Source of the DNA: Acidaminococcus sp.
GTDB taxonomy: Bacteria > Bacillota > Negativicutes > Acidaminococcales > Acidaminococcaceae
Reading direction: 5' to 3'
NCBI GenBank assembly: GCA_022482815.1
Contig: JAKVOM010000001.1
Span: 868,001 to 932,000 of the forward strand
DNA: 64,000 bases
A model generated the notes under the pieces. It did not search any database. It worked only from the letters and a program-made list of their open reading frames with translations, and was not told where the DNA came from. Below, piece by piece: positions 26,901 to 33,715 of the stretch. Made by a program: the position numbers and the translations under genes. Numbering within the stretch: the first letter of the stretch is position 1; the number at the start of each line of letters is the position of its first letter.

Positions 26901-29900
26901 GATTTATGCCGGCGACACGGGCACTGACGTGAAGCGCTACCTGAATGAAACAATTAAAATCAGGGGCGGCCAGATGGACGAAAGCAAGCTCAGTACTGCT
27001 CAAAATATCGGTGTCTATGCCGATGGCACGGATACGCTGCATCTCCGTCTCAGCAAGGATCTCAGCGGTCTTGACAGCGTGACGACGGGCAATACGGTCA
27101 TCAACAATGAAGGCCTCACCATCAATAATGCGGACAACAGCAAGAAAATCACCATTAAGACCGGTGACATCAACATGGGCGGCAATAAGATTACCAACGT
27201 CGATGCCGGTGTAAATGATACGGATGTCGTCAACGTGTCCCAGCTGAAAGAAGTTGAGACGCTGGCCGGCAAGCATACCAAGGTGACGGTTGAAGGCGGT
27301 ACGGCTGCCGGATCCGGAAAGGATGCTGACGGTAAGGACATATATACCGGTGAAAACCTTAAACTCCATGTCACCGATAACGATGGCCTGAAGACCTACG
27401 ACCTGAAGCTGGGTGATTCCATCACCATTGGCGGCAAGGACGGCAAGGACGGTCATATCGGGGTCGACGGCAAGGATGGCCAGGACGGCGAGGATGCTGT
27501 TTCTATCGATGGTAAGGATGGTAATGAAGGTCATATCGGCCTGAAGGGCAAGGATGGCGAAAACGGTGCAGCCGGCAAGGATGCCTACAGTGACATTTCG
27601 ACCCATTACGGACCGGTTACACTGAATCCCGATAAGAACGTGACCTTGACGAATGGTACGGAAGCGGCTACGCGCCTGCATTATACTGATCAGGACGGTA
27701 AGACACACGAAGTTGCTACGATGGATGACGGCCAGATTTACGGCGGCGACACGGGAACTGACGTGAAACGCTACCTGAATCAGAAAGTCAACATCAAGGG
27801 CGGCGTTACCGATGAAAATAAGCTGAGCGAGGCAGATAATATCGGCGTCGTAGCTGACGGCACGGATACTCTGAAAGTACGTCTTGCAAAGAACCTGCAG
27901 GGTATTGATTCTGTCCGGATTGGTGGCTCAAAGAATGCTGACGGTAACTGGATCGGCGGAATTTACATTGCCAACCAGAATGCCCAGTATACGAAGAACG
28001 GTGCGCCCGGGGAAATCGAAAATGGTAATTACGTGACGGGTCTCGATAACAAGAACTGGAACCCGAAGGACAAGGGCATCGTCAGCGGCCGTGCAGCTAC
28101 GGAAGATCAGCTGAAGATGGTGCAGGATTCCATTACGAACGTAGACCAGGGCGGCGGCTTCGGGCTGAAGGCTGAAGACAATCAGACCGTCATGAAGAAT
28201 CTGGGTGAAGCCGTTACTGTCAAGGGTGATGGACGGAACATTGAAACGAGAGTGGAAGATGGTGAAGTCAAGGTTGCCCTGAAGCGGGATATCAACGTGG
28301 ATTCCGTGACGATTGGAGACAATACGGGTATTCGGCTGGACGGTGGTGGCCTGAGCCTCGGCGATGGAACCAACAATCGCCAGATTACCAATATGGGCAG
28401 CGGCGCCAGTGATCATGATGCCGAAGGCAGACCGATTTACGATGTGGATACCAACGGTGCCAACATCGGCGATGTGAAGAACATTGCTAATAGTGCTGCC
28501 GAAGGTGCCAAGGCTAAGAGCGGTAAGAACATCACCGTCCGTGAGGACAACACGGTGAACCTGAATGACCACATCGTCATGGGCGACGGCAACGGTGCGC
28601 CCGGCAGCGGCGATGCAGCAAGACAAGTCGAAATCGCAGGCAATGATGCTTCCATCCGTGCCGGCAGCGGCGATAATAAAGTGTCCATAGACGGTAAGAA
28701 TGGCAAGCTCGATGTAGGCGATAACGGGAAGGGACTCCTCTCCATCGGCGGTGATGCCGGCGTGAAACTGGGCAATCAGACGATTGCAAATCACGATGAC
28801 GCTGAACCGAACGCGGCCGAAGGCAAGTACCTCACCGGCCTGGAAAACAAGAACTGGGATCGTGACCATATCGTATCCGGCCGTGCCGCTACGGAAGATC
28901 AGCTGAAAGAGGTTGATCAGAGAATCAATGGCGGCCGTGTCTTCCAGGGAGATGACGGAGAAAACGTTACTGTTGGCCTTGGTGATACTATGAATCTTAA
29001 AGGCGGTGCCGATACCACGAATCTGACCGATAATAACATCGGCGTCGTGAAGGACGGCAATAACGGCGTAGCCATCAAACTGTCCAAGGATATTTCCGGC
29101 CTGAACAGCATTACCGTCAACAATGTCGATAACACCAGACATGTCACTATTAATGGCGATAACATCAATATGGGCGGCAATAAGATTGTCAATGTCCATG
29201 ATGGTGATATTACCCCGACCTCGAAGGATGCCGTTAATGGCAGCCAGCTGTATCGGACCAACCAGGCGGTCAATAATATCGGCAGTGCCGTAACTCGTCT
29301 GGGTGACCGCGTCGACCACGTCGGTGCCGGTGCAGCAGCGCTGGCAGCGCTCCATCCGCTGGATTTCGATCCGGACAGCAAGCTTGACTTTGCAGCTGGT
29401 TACGGTACGTACCGCGGTGCTGATGCTATAGCTATCGGTGCCTTCTACCGTCCGAACGAAGACGTGCTCTTCAGCGTCGGCGGCAGCATGGGCGGCGGTG
29501 AAAACATGGTGAATGCCGGTGTAACCTTTAAGCTTGGCGGCAAGAATCATGTCTCCCGGTCCCGTGTAGCCATGGGCAAGGAAATCCTTGACCTGCGTCA
29601 GACTGTGGCACAGCAGAGCGGTGAAATCGAGAAACTGAAGAGCATACTCAATCAGGTGGCAGGCAGAATCCTGGCTCCTGTCCGTGAAGAAAAGCTCTTC
29701 CCGGATGTGGCGAAGAACCACTGGGCTTATGAAGCCATCAAGAAACTTTCCGAAGCGGGCCTCATTGAAGGCTATCCGGATGGCAACTTTGGCGGAGACC
29801 GCCTGCTGACCCGGTACGAATTTGCAGAAATCGTTTACCGCGCACTCATGAAGGGCGTCGATGTAGGCGACCAGCTGATTGAAGAATTCGAACCTGAACT

Positions 29901-30012
29901 CTCCAGAATCCGTGTGGATGCTATCCAGCGGAACAAGCAAGGCTTACCGACCATTGAACGTGTACGGCTTAACGAAAACTATCCGGAAACTTTCAACATG
30001 CCGAAACAATGA
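20992..30012 (+). CDS. Giant trimeric autotransporter adhesin with C-terminal SLH domain
   Basis: 3006 residues behind GAGGAGGAA. The N-terminus is an extended signal peptide (NKIYKVIWSKVKHCYVVVSE) with a hydrophobic core ending AWA, so cleavage is likely after Ala66. YadA-head repeats with AIG patterns fill about 160-505. Neck and stalk modules follow, with NDTDAVNVAQLK near 553 and 2073, and SGRAATEDQLK recurring about six times (near 760, 993, 1482, 1798, 2366, 2631). Collagen-like GKDG-rich stretches lie near 1104, 1276, 1591, 1870 and 2146. The YadA membrane anchor is about 2755-2851. Unusually it is followed by a coiled coil (about 2865-2902) and an SLH domain (FPDVAKNHWAYEAIKKLSEA, about 2903-2955), which should sit in the periplasm and bind peptidoglycan. 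It is a surface fibre for adhesion, by family. Confidence 0.92.
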   Translation: MNKIYKVIWSKVKHCYVVVSELAKNNGKSKEKAVVGTSAPGKLKRIAAAALTIGALLPFSMPVAWADNVVVEVPKTPSEWQSRSQGSGHSYPFSGGATGLTTAYQIVGIGDDGTLIFEQFYEPGSTTKNKFKVVRIADYSTPGNTSGTDTYFGTPTDAVTGIAIGNYADNISFNSTVEQDGVYYSASGIAIGDYSRAKERFAIAFGAAASATNQGSMAIGTAAGATGMGAVAIGRQSAATNDASLALGTASSSQGTGSVAIGHSSHAVGDRAIAIGTTSGNKGQIGTTSGTPYDEAHNTEAIGDRSIAFGIQAETTENAADSYAIGNATKIDGSKAIGIGYQTTIDNGSVASTTDNNSIAIGANTTIKGVNNVTEGNSVNVTGSGNVLQGSSMTVKGDNNVVQGSGNQINADTAAVAANDSVVQGNNNTIEGARDLVRGSSNTVQGSHNTVDSYGGKVYGDNNIAIGESTEIGSTSQTISNGVAVGYDSSVTVDGGIALGSGSVASTASGVVGYDPATRAASTKTDATWKSTQGAVSVSSGSDASRQIVGVAAGTNDTDAVNVAQLKANSTKVAAGTNVSVEETTDSTTGGKIYTVNSTGMQSFKVNNNGSEKATIKDGNVVNFKDGTNTKAVVTQTTDGVNVQYDLGDNVATKDDGLKFAGDDGQSDSTKVISKKLNEQLDIVGGADSGTLTEGNIGVNNVDGKLKIQLNKDVNLTGTGSLTIGNIKLAKQSGGGANTAEGHYLTGLDNKEWDSSNIATGRAATEDQLKKVANSDKYVTSGAATYQDNGSGTATLQVANGTAATVTDLHDYYVTSATVSNDGKTLTMTRNDNVTFDVSLQSVLNQDYRLVKNPDRSDGKYPVGDDGTINLKVQNQNGSSETVTLSGIATKNDGLKFKGDDSTVISKKLGEQLEIIGGATGTLTDGNIGVNSDNGKLKIQLNKDINLTESGSVNIGNIKLAKQAGGGANPNDGYYLTGLDNKTWDKGNYTSGRAATEDQLKTVSDVASAYTKVEAGNHVTVQEATDATTGAKTYTVNANLEGLGGMDSFKVQGNSDAASEVKISDGKIVDFKDSDNLTASISKKTDNTGVEVTYDLKNNITINGKDGADGHIGVNGQDGKDGQDGKDAVAIDGKDGHEGHIGIHGKDGENGADGLNAYSDITTHYGPVTLNPEKNVTLTDGTKAATRLHYKDQNDIEHEVATMDDGLKFGANSGTPNPASNLLNTTVNVLGGGEKEDAQYSGKNLKTVISQDSDGNTTINVLMDKDITGDSVTVGEKGEAGQDGKDGTIGVNGKDGSAVVINGKDGSIGLTGPAGKDGIAGKSAELTLRPGIGDPSLDSEKNLTVTQNGTTVEKMTRIIYSDEKGEHQVATMDDGMKYNGDFGDTSKVKLNKQVNVKGNAENEADLTDKNIGVVSSQDGENGQLLVKLNKDIDLTESGSVTIGGIKLASQTVANTVGGSETGSYLTGLSNTTWNPATNGIVSGRAATEDQLKTVDSHHTIVIAGTNIQVTPGTDAEAGATTYTVATDLQSLGGMSGFKVQENSDATHEVTISDGKVVDFKDSDNLKATVKAKDNGTGAEVTYDLSNDITVGGKDGKDGHIGVAGKDGQDGKDAVAIDGKDGNEGYIGLNGKDGEKGADGKNATADIITHFGPASLNEAKNVTYNGEPAMTRIHYKDQNGYEHEVATMDDGQVYAGDDGQADTSKVIKKYLNQQLDVVGGADANNLTENNIGVNNVDGKLKVQLAQDIDLTANGSVKIGDINLSKQDVTSTTSHAENGQYLTGLDNKTWNPQENGYVSGRAATEDQLKAVADNAISAHTAVTVEGGTLAGSGKDAENKDVYTGKNLKLHVTTVDGKDTYDLKLNDSITVGGQDGQDGHVGVAGKDGKDGVTITVKGDDGNEGHIGMNGKDGEKGQDGKNATADIITHFGPKSLNDEKNVTMADGVTKKMTRLHYTDQNGFNHEVATMDDGQIYAGDTGTDVKRYLNETIKIRGGQMDESKLSTAQNIGVYADGTDTLHLRLSKDLSGLDSVTTGNTVINNEGLTINNADNSKKITIKTGDINMGGNKITNVDAGVNDTDVVNVSQLKEVETLAGKHTKVTVEGGTAAGSGKDADGKDIYTGENLKLHVTDNDGLKTYDLKLGDSITIGGKDGKDGHIGVDGKDGQDGEDAVSIDGKDGNEGHIGLKGKDGENGAAGKDAYSDISTHYGPVTLNPDKNVTLTNGTEAATRLHYTDQDGKTHEVATMDDGQIYGGDTGTDVKRYLNQKVNIKGGVTDENKLSEADNIGVVADGTDTLKVRLAKNLQGIDSVRIGGSKNADGNWIGGIYIANQNAQYTKNGAPGEIENGNYVTGLDNKNWNPKDKGIVSGRAATEDQLKMVQDSITNVDQGGGFGLKAEDNQTVMKNLGEAVTVKGDGRNIETRVEDGEVKVALKRDINVDSVTIGDNTGIRLDGGGLSLGDGTNNRQITNMGSGASDHDAEGRPIYDVDTNGANIGDVKNIANSAAEGAKAKSGKNITVREDNTVNLNDHIVMGDGNGAPGSGDAARQVEIAGNDASIRAGSGDNKVSIDGKNGKLDVGDNGKGLLSIGGDAGVKLGNQTIANHDDAEPNAAEGKYLTGLENKNWDRDHIVSGRAATEDQLKEVDQRINGGRVFQGDDGENVTVGLGDTMNLKGGADTTNLTDNNIGVVKDGNNGVAIKLSKDISGLNSITVNNVDNTRHVTINGDNINMGGNKIVNVHDGDITPTSKDAVNGSQLYRTNQAVNNIGSAVTRLGDRVDHVGAGAAALAALHPLDFDPDSKLDFAAGYGTYRGADAIAIGAFYRPNEDVLFSVGGSMGGGENMVNAGVTFKLGGKNHVSRSRVAMGKEILDLRQTVAQQSGEIEKLKSILNQVAGRILAPVREEKLFPDVAKNHWAYEAIKKLSEAGLIEGYPDGNFGGDRLLTRYEFAEIVYRALMKGVDVGDQLIEEFEPELSRIRVDAIQRNKQGLPTIERVRLNENYPETFNMPKQ

Positions 30013-30026
30013 TGAAATGATGTGAA

Positions 30027-30150
30027 GGGGCTGCGGAACAATGCTGCGCATTGTTTCGCAGCCCCTTTTCACGCTTTCCGCAGCCTGCATTCCACCGGCG
30101 GACGAAAAATGACTAAAGCATTTTTCTTCAAACTTATAAAAACAAGACCT
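30027..30150 (-). repeat. Dispersed intergenic repeat, truncated copy R3
   Basis: Minus-oriented. It starts with the hairpin GGGGCTGCGGAACAAT / ATTGTTTCGCAGCCCC (30027-30064) followed by TTTT, which serves as adhesin terminator. It continues CACGCTTTCCGCAGCC... and GCATTTTTCTTC, and breaks off at AAGACCT (30150), where the central palindrome would begin. Confidence 0.8.
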
Positions 30151-30247
30151 ATATTATTGTTACTTTGCCTGCAAGGTTGTACCGACTGCTGGCACCTGAT
30201 TGCTGTCGTAAAAAAATTCCTGTATTTTCATGTCACAGTTCGTTCAC

Positions 30248-30300
30248 TTGACAGCAAGTGCTTCATCAGATACAATCAAAAATGTACCCGTACGGGGTAT
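30248..30300 (+). promoter_or_regulatory. lemA promoter with CsoR-like operator
   Basis: TTGACA (30248-30253) and TACAAT (30271-30276) are 17 bases apart. Just downstream is TACCC-GTAC-GGGGTA (30285-30299), the layout of operators bound by the CsoR/CstR/RcnR repressor family (TACCC-N4-GGGTA type). Promoter call is good; the regulator is inferred. Confidence 0.65.
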
Positions 30301-30334
30301 AAAGATAAAATAAGCAGAAAGGATGAAGAAATAG

Positions 30335-30889
30335 ATGAAAAAAGTACTGATTGCGATTGTTGTCGTAATTGTTTTGATTGCAGGTGCGCTGATGGGCACG
30401 TATAACGGCCTGGTTTCGGCAAACGAAAATGTGACTAGTCAGTGGAGCCAGGTGGAAAACCAGCTCCAGCGCCGGAACGACTTGATTCCGAACCTTGTGA
30501 ATACCGTTAAAGGTTATGCAGCTCAGGAATCAAAGATTTTTACGGATGTAGCTAACGCGCGTGCCAAGCTGGCCGGTGCTAAGTCAGTGGCTGATGCTTC
30601 GGCTGCGAATAATGAACTCGATGGCGCCCTGTCTCGCCTGCTTGCGATTGCTGAAAACTATCCGCAGTTAAAATCCAATACGAACTTCCTGCAGCTGCAG
30701 GATGAACTTGCCGGCACTGAAAACCGGATTGCCGTGGCACGCCGGGATTACAACAACTCCGTACAGGCTTTCAATGCCAAAATCAAATCTTTCCCGACGA
30801 ATATTCTGGCCGGGATGTTTGGCTTCACTCCTCATGATTATTTCAAGGCTGATGAACAGGCAAAGCAGGTTCCGCAGGTCAAGTTTTGA
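30335..30889 (+). CDS. lemA: LemA family protein
   Basis: 184 residues. An N-terminal membrane anchor (KVLIAIVVVIVLIAGALMGTYNGLV) is followed by the LemA helical core: SQVENQLQRRNDLIPNLVNTVKGYA, LQDELAGTENRIAVARRDYNNSV and the tail FPTNILAGMFGF. The function is not settled; members are inner-membrane proteins with most of the chain outside the cytoplasm and are often coded with TPM-domain proteins, as here (28 bases to the next gene). Confidence 0.9.
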   Translation: MKKVLIAIVVVIVLIAGALMGTYNGLVSANENVTSQWSQVENQLQRRNDLIPNLVNTVKGYAAQESKIFTDVANARAKLAGAKSVADASAANNELDGALSRLLAIAENYPQLKSNTNFLQLQDELAGTENRIAVARRDYNNSVQAFNAKIKSFPTNILAGMFGFTPHDYFKADEQAKQVPQVKF

Positions 30890-30917
30890 TCCGCGCTGAC
30901 GGAAGAGGGAAAATCAG

Positions 30918-31721
30918 ATGAGGAATTTATTACTTGGGGTACTGCTGCTTTGTCAGTTCCTCTTTTCCTTCCTCGCTCCGGTAAGTGCGGCCCCGGCGAT
31001 TCCGCCCAAACCGACAAACAATATCTATGTGGATGACCGGGCGGGTGTGCTTTCATCGCAGACCAAGAAGACGATTCTTGCCTACAGCAGGGCTCTGGAA
31101 CAAAAAACAAAGGCACAGGTTGTAGTTCTGACTGTGCCGACTCTGGACGGGGCCTCATTGGAAGAATACAGTCTTGCCGTGCTCCGCGGCTGGGGAATTG
31201 GTGATAAAAAACTGAATAACGGTGTTTTGCTTCTGGTTGCTGTCAACGACCGGAAATCAAGGATTGAAGTCGGTTATGGCCTTGAGGGAACACTGCCCGA
31301 TGGACTGACCGGGCGTATTCAGGACGAGTATATGATTCCGTACTTCCGTAAAGGAGACTATGACAAGGGAATCCTGAACGGCTACGCCGCCATACTTCAG
31401 ACAACGGCAAAGGGCTACGGGCTGTCTGTCAAGAATCTTCCTGTCGAACGGGCACCGGATGTTCCGGACGATACTTCCCAGAGTGGGGAAATGCCGTTCT
31501 TCTTTAAACTGTTGATCCTCGCAGGCATCCTGGTGTTTATATTGCTCGACCGGGTACTCTTCGGCGGTGCTATTTTAAGAACGCTTTTCTACCTCTTCTT
31601 CTTCCGCGGCGGAGGAAGAGGCGGTGGTGGATTTGGCGGAGGCTTCGGAGGAGGCTTTGGCGGTGGCGGCCACTTTGGCGGCGGTTCCGGCGGAGGCGGC
31701 GGGTCCAGCCGCAGCTGGTAA
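30918..31721 (+). CDS. TPM-domain membrane protein with glycine-rich tail (YgcG-like)
   Basis: 267 residues. A signal peptide (LLLGVLLLCQFLFSFLAPVSA) leads to the TPM domain (about 33-165, VDDRAGVLSSQTKK ... GWGIGDKKLNNGVLLLVAVNDRKSRIEVGYGLEG). A membrane segment follows (about 193-215), then a long glycine-rich cytoplasmic end (GGGFGGGFGGGFGGGG) closing in SSRSW. TPM proteins occur with LemA and are implicated in envelope or photosystem maintenance; the exact role is unknown. It forms an operon with lemA and ends seven bases before repeat R4. Confidence 0.88.
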   Translation: MRNLLLGVLLLCQFLFSFLAPVSAAPAIPPKPTNNIYVDDRAGVLSSQTKKTILAYSRALEQKTKAQVVVLTVPTLDGASLEEYSLAVLRGWGIGDKKLNNGVLLLVAVNDRKSRIEVGYGLEGTLPDGLTGRIQDEYMIPYFRKGDYDKGILNGYAAILQTTAKGYGLSVKNLPVERAPDVPDDTSQSGEMPFFFKLLILAGILVFILLDRVLFGGAILRTLFYLFFFRGGGRGGGGFGGGFGGGFGGGGHFGGGSGGGGGSSRSW

Positions 31722-31728
31722 AAACAGA

Positions 31729-31998
31729 AGGCTGTGAAAAAATAAAAAGCGCTTTTAGCTTTTGGCCTATGGCATATAGCCTCGTCTGCGACAGTGTATT
31801 AAAGCTTCTGATTCAAGTGAAAATATGATATAAAACCTGAAATTTAGCTGGTAATCTAAATTTCAGGTTTTATTTTTATAGGTTCAAAGAAAAATGCCTT
31901 GATTATTTTTCTTCCACGGGCGACCCGCGGCCAGCGACCGGTGACATGCGAAAAAAGGCTGCGAAACAATGATTGCTCATTGTTCCACAGCCTTTTTA
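31729..31998 (+). repeat. Dispersed intergenic repeat, copy R4
   Basis: Complete plus-oriented copy. Left end AAGGCTGTGAAAAAATAAAA, GCGCTTTT stretch, central palindrome AAACCTGAAATTTAG / CTAAATTTCAGGTTT (about 31835-31875), right hairpin AAGGCTGCGAAACAAT / ATTGTTCCACAGCCTT (about 31955-31993). It lies between converging genes and can terminate both. Confidence 0.9.
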
Positions 31999-32008
31999 TA
32001 ATTATCTC

Positions 32009-32533
32009 TTATTTATATTCGAGATCCTGGTAACCAATGTAGCAGGTTGCAGGATTCAGCAGAGCTTCGCCGGCAAAAGCATCGGTTTCAAAGGTTGCCT
32101 TATAGACAACAAACGGAGTGCCTTCCTTGTCATCCTTAACGGTTTCAACAACGATGTTCTTGGCATCAGGATAGCGAGCCGTAATAGCTGCTTTTACGTC
32201 TTCCGGAGTCTTATTTACCGTAACACTGCCCGGATAGTTAGAGCTCTTAACTTCAACTTCTTTTACTTTCTGGGTTGCACGGTCAACTTCAACTTCATAG
32301 CGTTCCAGCGTATCCGGATCCAGATATTCCAGTTCGAATTCGTCTTCGCCCGTCTTAGCGCCTACCAGCTTTGCAGCAGCAGGTACAACCTGGGATGCAT
32401 TGTTGATAGCAGTTTGTTTAGCCGAAATGGTGTCGGAAACGGCAGCTGCATATACAGGGACAGCAGTACCTGCTACAGAACCGGTTACGGCAGCGGCTAC
32501 CACAGCGGCAGCTACATATTTACTTAATTTCAT
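32009..32533 (-). CDS. Secreted PepSY-like domain protein
   Basis: 174 residues from ATG 32533 with GAGGAG upstream (an earlier in-frame start at 32551 lacks support). A signal peptide (KLSKYVAAAVVAAAVTGSVAG...VYA) leads to an exported domain. The segment FELEYLDPDTLERYEVEVDRATQKVKEVEVK resembles PepSY repeats, as does a second half from VNKTPEDVKAAITARYPDAKNI. PepSY domains occur in peptidase inhibitors and envelope proteins; no specific role can be given. It is monocistronic. Confidence 0.7.
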   Translation of the reverse strand: MKLSKYVAAAVVAAAVTGSVAGTAVPVYAAAVSDTISAKQTAINNASQVVPAAAKLVGAKTGEDEFELEYLDPDTLERYEVEVDRATQKVKEVEVKSSNYPGSVTVNKTPEDVKAAITARYPDAKNIVVETVKDDKEGTPFVVYKATFETDAFAGEALLNPATCYIGYQDLEYK

Positions 32534-32862
32534 ATTTAACACTCCTCTCATAAATTCACTACGCTATATTATACAATGAAAAAAATGAATTTTTAGTGAA
32601 GAATCATAAAAAATTTGCAAACTAAGAAAAATAAAGAATTTGTTGCCATAAACTTGTATCAATTATTACGTTTTATACATCAGGGGAGAATGCTCTGAAA
32701 GCCCTTATAAATCAATGCTAATCATGTGGCATTCTAGTGCATGATTTTGTACAATAATAAGCTTGCTCTTCAGAACTATTGCTTTGCCCACAAAATGCCT
32801 TAGTTGCTATTTATGATAATATATATGTATGATACGTTTAATATAGGAAGAAGGGATTATCC
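32534..32862. other. Intergenic region between divergent genes
   Basis: About 330 A/T-rich bases. On the minus strand TATAAT (32573-32568, in ATTATACAATG context) may be the -10 of the PepSY gene, without a convincing -35. On the plus strand only the ribosome binding site AGAAGGGA of the next gene is clear. No gene seen. Confidence 0.4.
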
Positions 32863-33486
32863 ATGAAGGTATTATTGGTCAATGGCAGTCCGCATCAAAA
32901 AGGAAGTACTTACCATGCTCTGGAGATTGTGGCAAAGGCACTTCAGGCAGAAGGTATCGACACAGAACTTTTTCAGGTAGGGCCGAAGCCGGTGCAGGAC
33001 TGCATCGGATGCTGGCAGTGCATGAAAAAAGGGGCATGCGTCTTTACGCAGGATAATGTTAATGCTTTCGTAGAAGCGTCTCGCAAGGCAGACGGATTTG
33101 TGTTCGGAACTCCGGTTTACTTTGCACATCCGGCAGGGCAGGTACAGTCGTTCCTCAACCGTGTTTTTATCAGCGGCGGCGATGCTTTTGCCTATAAACC
33201 GGGAGCTGCCGTTGCCGTGGCCCGCAGGGCGGGTACTACAGCCTCCCTCGATGTGCTGAATAAGTACTTTGGAATTTCCCGGATGCTGACCGTTGGTTCT
33301 TCTTACTGGAACTTGATTCACGGGGCTGTTGCCGCGGACCTTGAACAAGATCCCGAGGGAGTGCAGACGCTTCGCGAGATGGGAAAGAATATGGCTTGGC
33401 TGCTCCATTGTTTGGAAGCCGCGAAAAAAGCCGGCATTGCCTTCCCGAAACCGGAAAATAAAGTGATGACGAATTTTGTGAGATAA
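32863..33486 (+). CDS. Flavodoxin-fold NAD(P)H-dependent FMN reductase family protein
   Basis: 207 residues. The FMN phosphate loop is NGSPHQKGSTYHAL (residues 7-20). CIGCWQCMKKGACVF (about 47-61) is the cysteine-rich segment found in iron-sulfur flavoprotein-like members. GTPVYFAHPAGQVQSFLNRVF is the flavin-ring loop. Likely a small soluble oxidoreductase that passes electrons between NAD(P)H, FMN and an unknown acceptor. It is monocistronic, followed by repeat R5 and a terminator. Confidence 0.82.
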   Translation: MKVLLVNGSPHQKGSTYHALEIVAKALQAEGIDTELFQVGPKPVQDCIGCWQCMKKGACVFTQDNVNAFVEASRKADGFVFGTPVYFAHPAGQVQSFLNRVFISGGDAFAYKPGAAVAVARRAGTTASLDVLNKYFGISRMLTVGSSYWNLIHGAVAADLEQDPEGVQTLREMGKNMAWLLHCLEAAKKAGIAFPKPENKVMTNFVR

Positions 33487-33675
33487 AAAAGGAGCTTTTG
33501 GCCTTTAGCTTATGGCATTTAGCATTGGATTGGTACTATCTTCCGCCACTTCGTGGCCTCCTTCTTCCGACTGCGTGGAAGGAGGTCCCAAAGGAATACC
33601 CAACCTGACGGTTTGGTTTAATGAAAGGCAATTTTTCTTCCATGGGCGGCCAGCGATCTGCGACCCGCCGCAAAA
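33487..33675 (-). repeat. Repeat R5: composite copy carrying the empty IS110 target
   Basis: Read on the minus strand it runs CCCATGGAAGAAAAATTGCC, then a ~110-base segment from TTTCATTAAACC to CCAATCCAATG (here called segment C), then TAAATGCCATAAGC. Segment C contains GGGAC-CT-CCTTCC, with CT at 33584-33583. The same segment at 59667-61258 is split at exactly this CT by the IS110-type element, so this copy is the uninterrupted site. Confidence 0.88.
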
Positions 33676-33712
33676 AAGAACCTGCCACATTGTGTGACAG
33701 GTTCTTTTTTGT
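33671..33712. terminator. Bidirectional terminator between flavin reductase and hydG
   Basis: AAGAACCTG (33676-33684) pairs with CAGGTTCTT (33698-33706) with A run before and T run after, so it works in both directions. Confidence 0.85.
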
Positions 33713-33715
33713 CAA

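Noticed and set aside
23839-27708. Very long open frame on the minus strand opposite the adhesin (also 27928-29940 and several shorter ones)
   Set aside because: It is the reverse reading of a repetitive, GGC/GAC-rich gene and has no ribosome binding site or recognisable domain. The plus-strand frame has signal peptide, anchor and SLH domain.
33487-33675. R5 as an internally deleted remnant of the IS110 element
   Set aside because: The junction GGGAC-CT-CCTTCC contains no bases internal to the IS, and exactly one core CT. An empty target explains it better.
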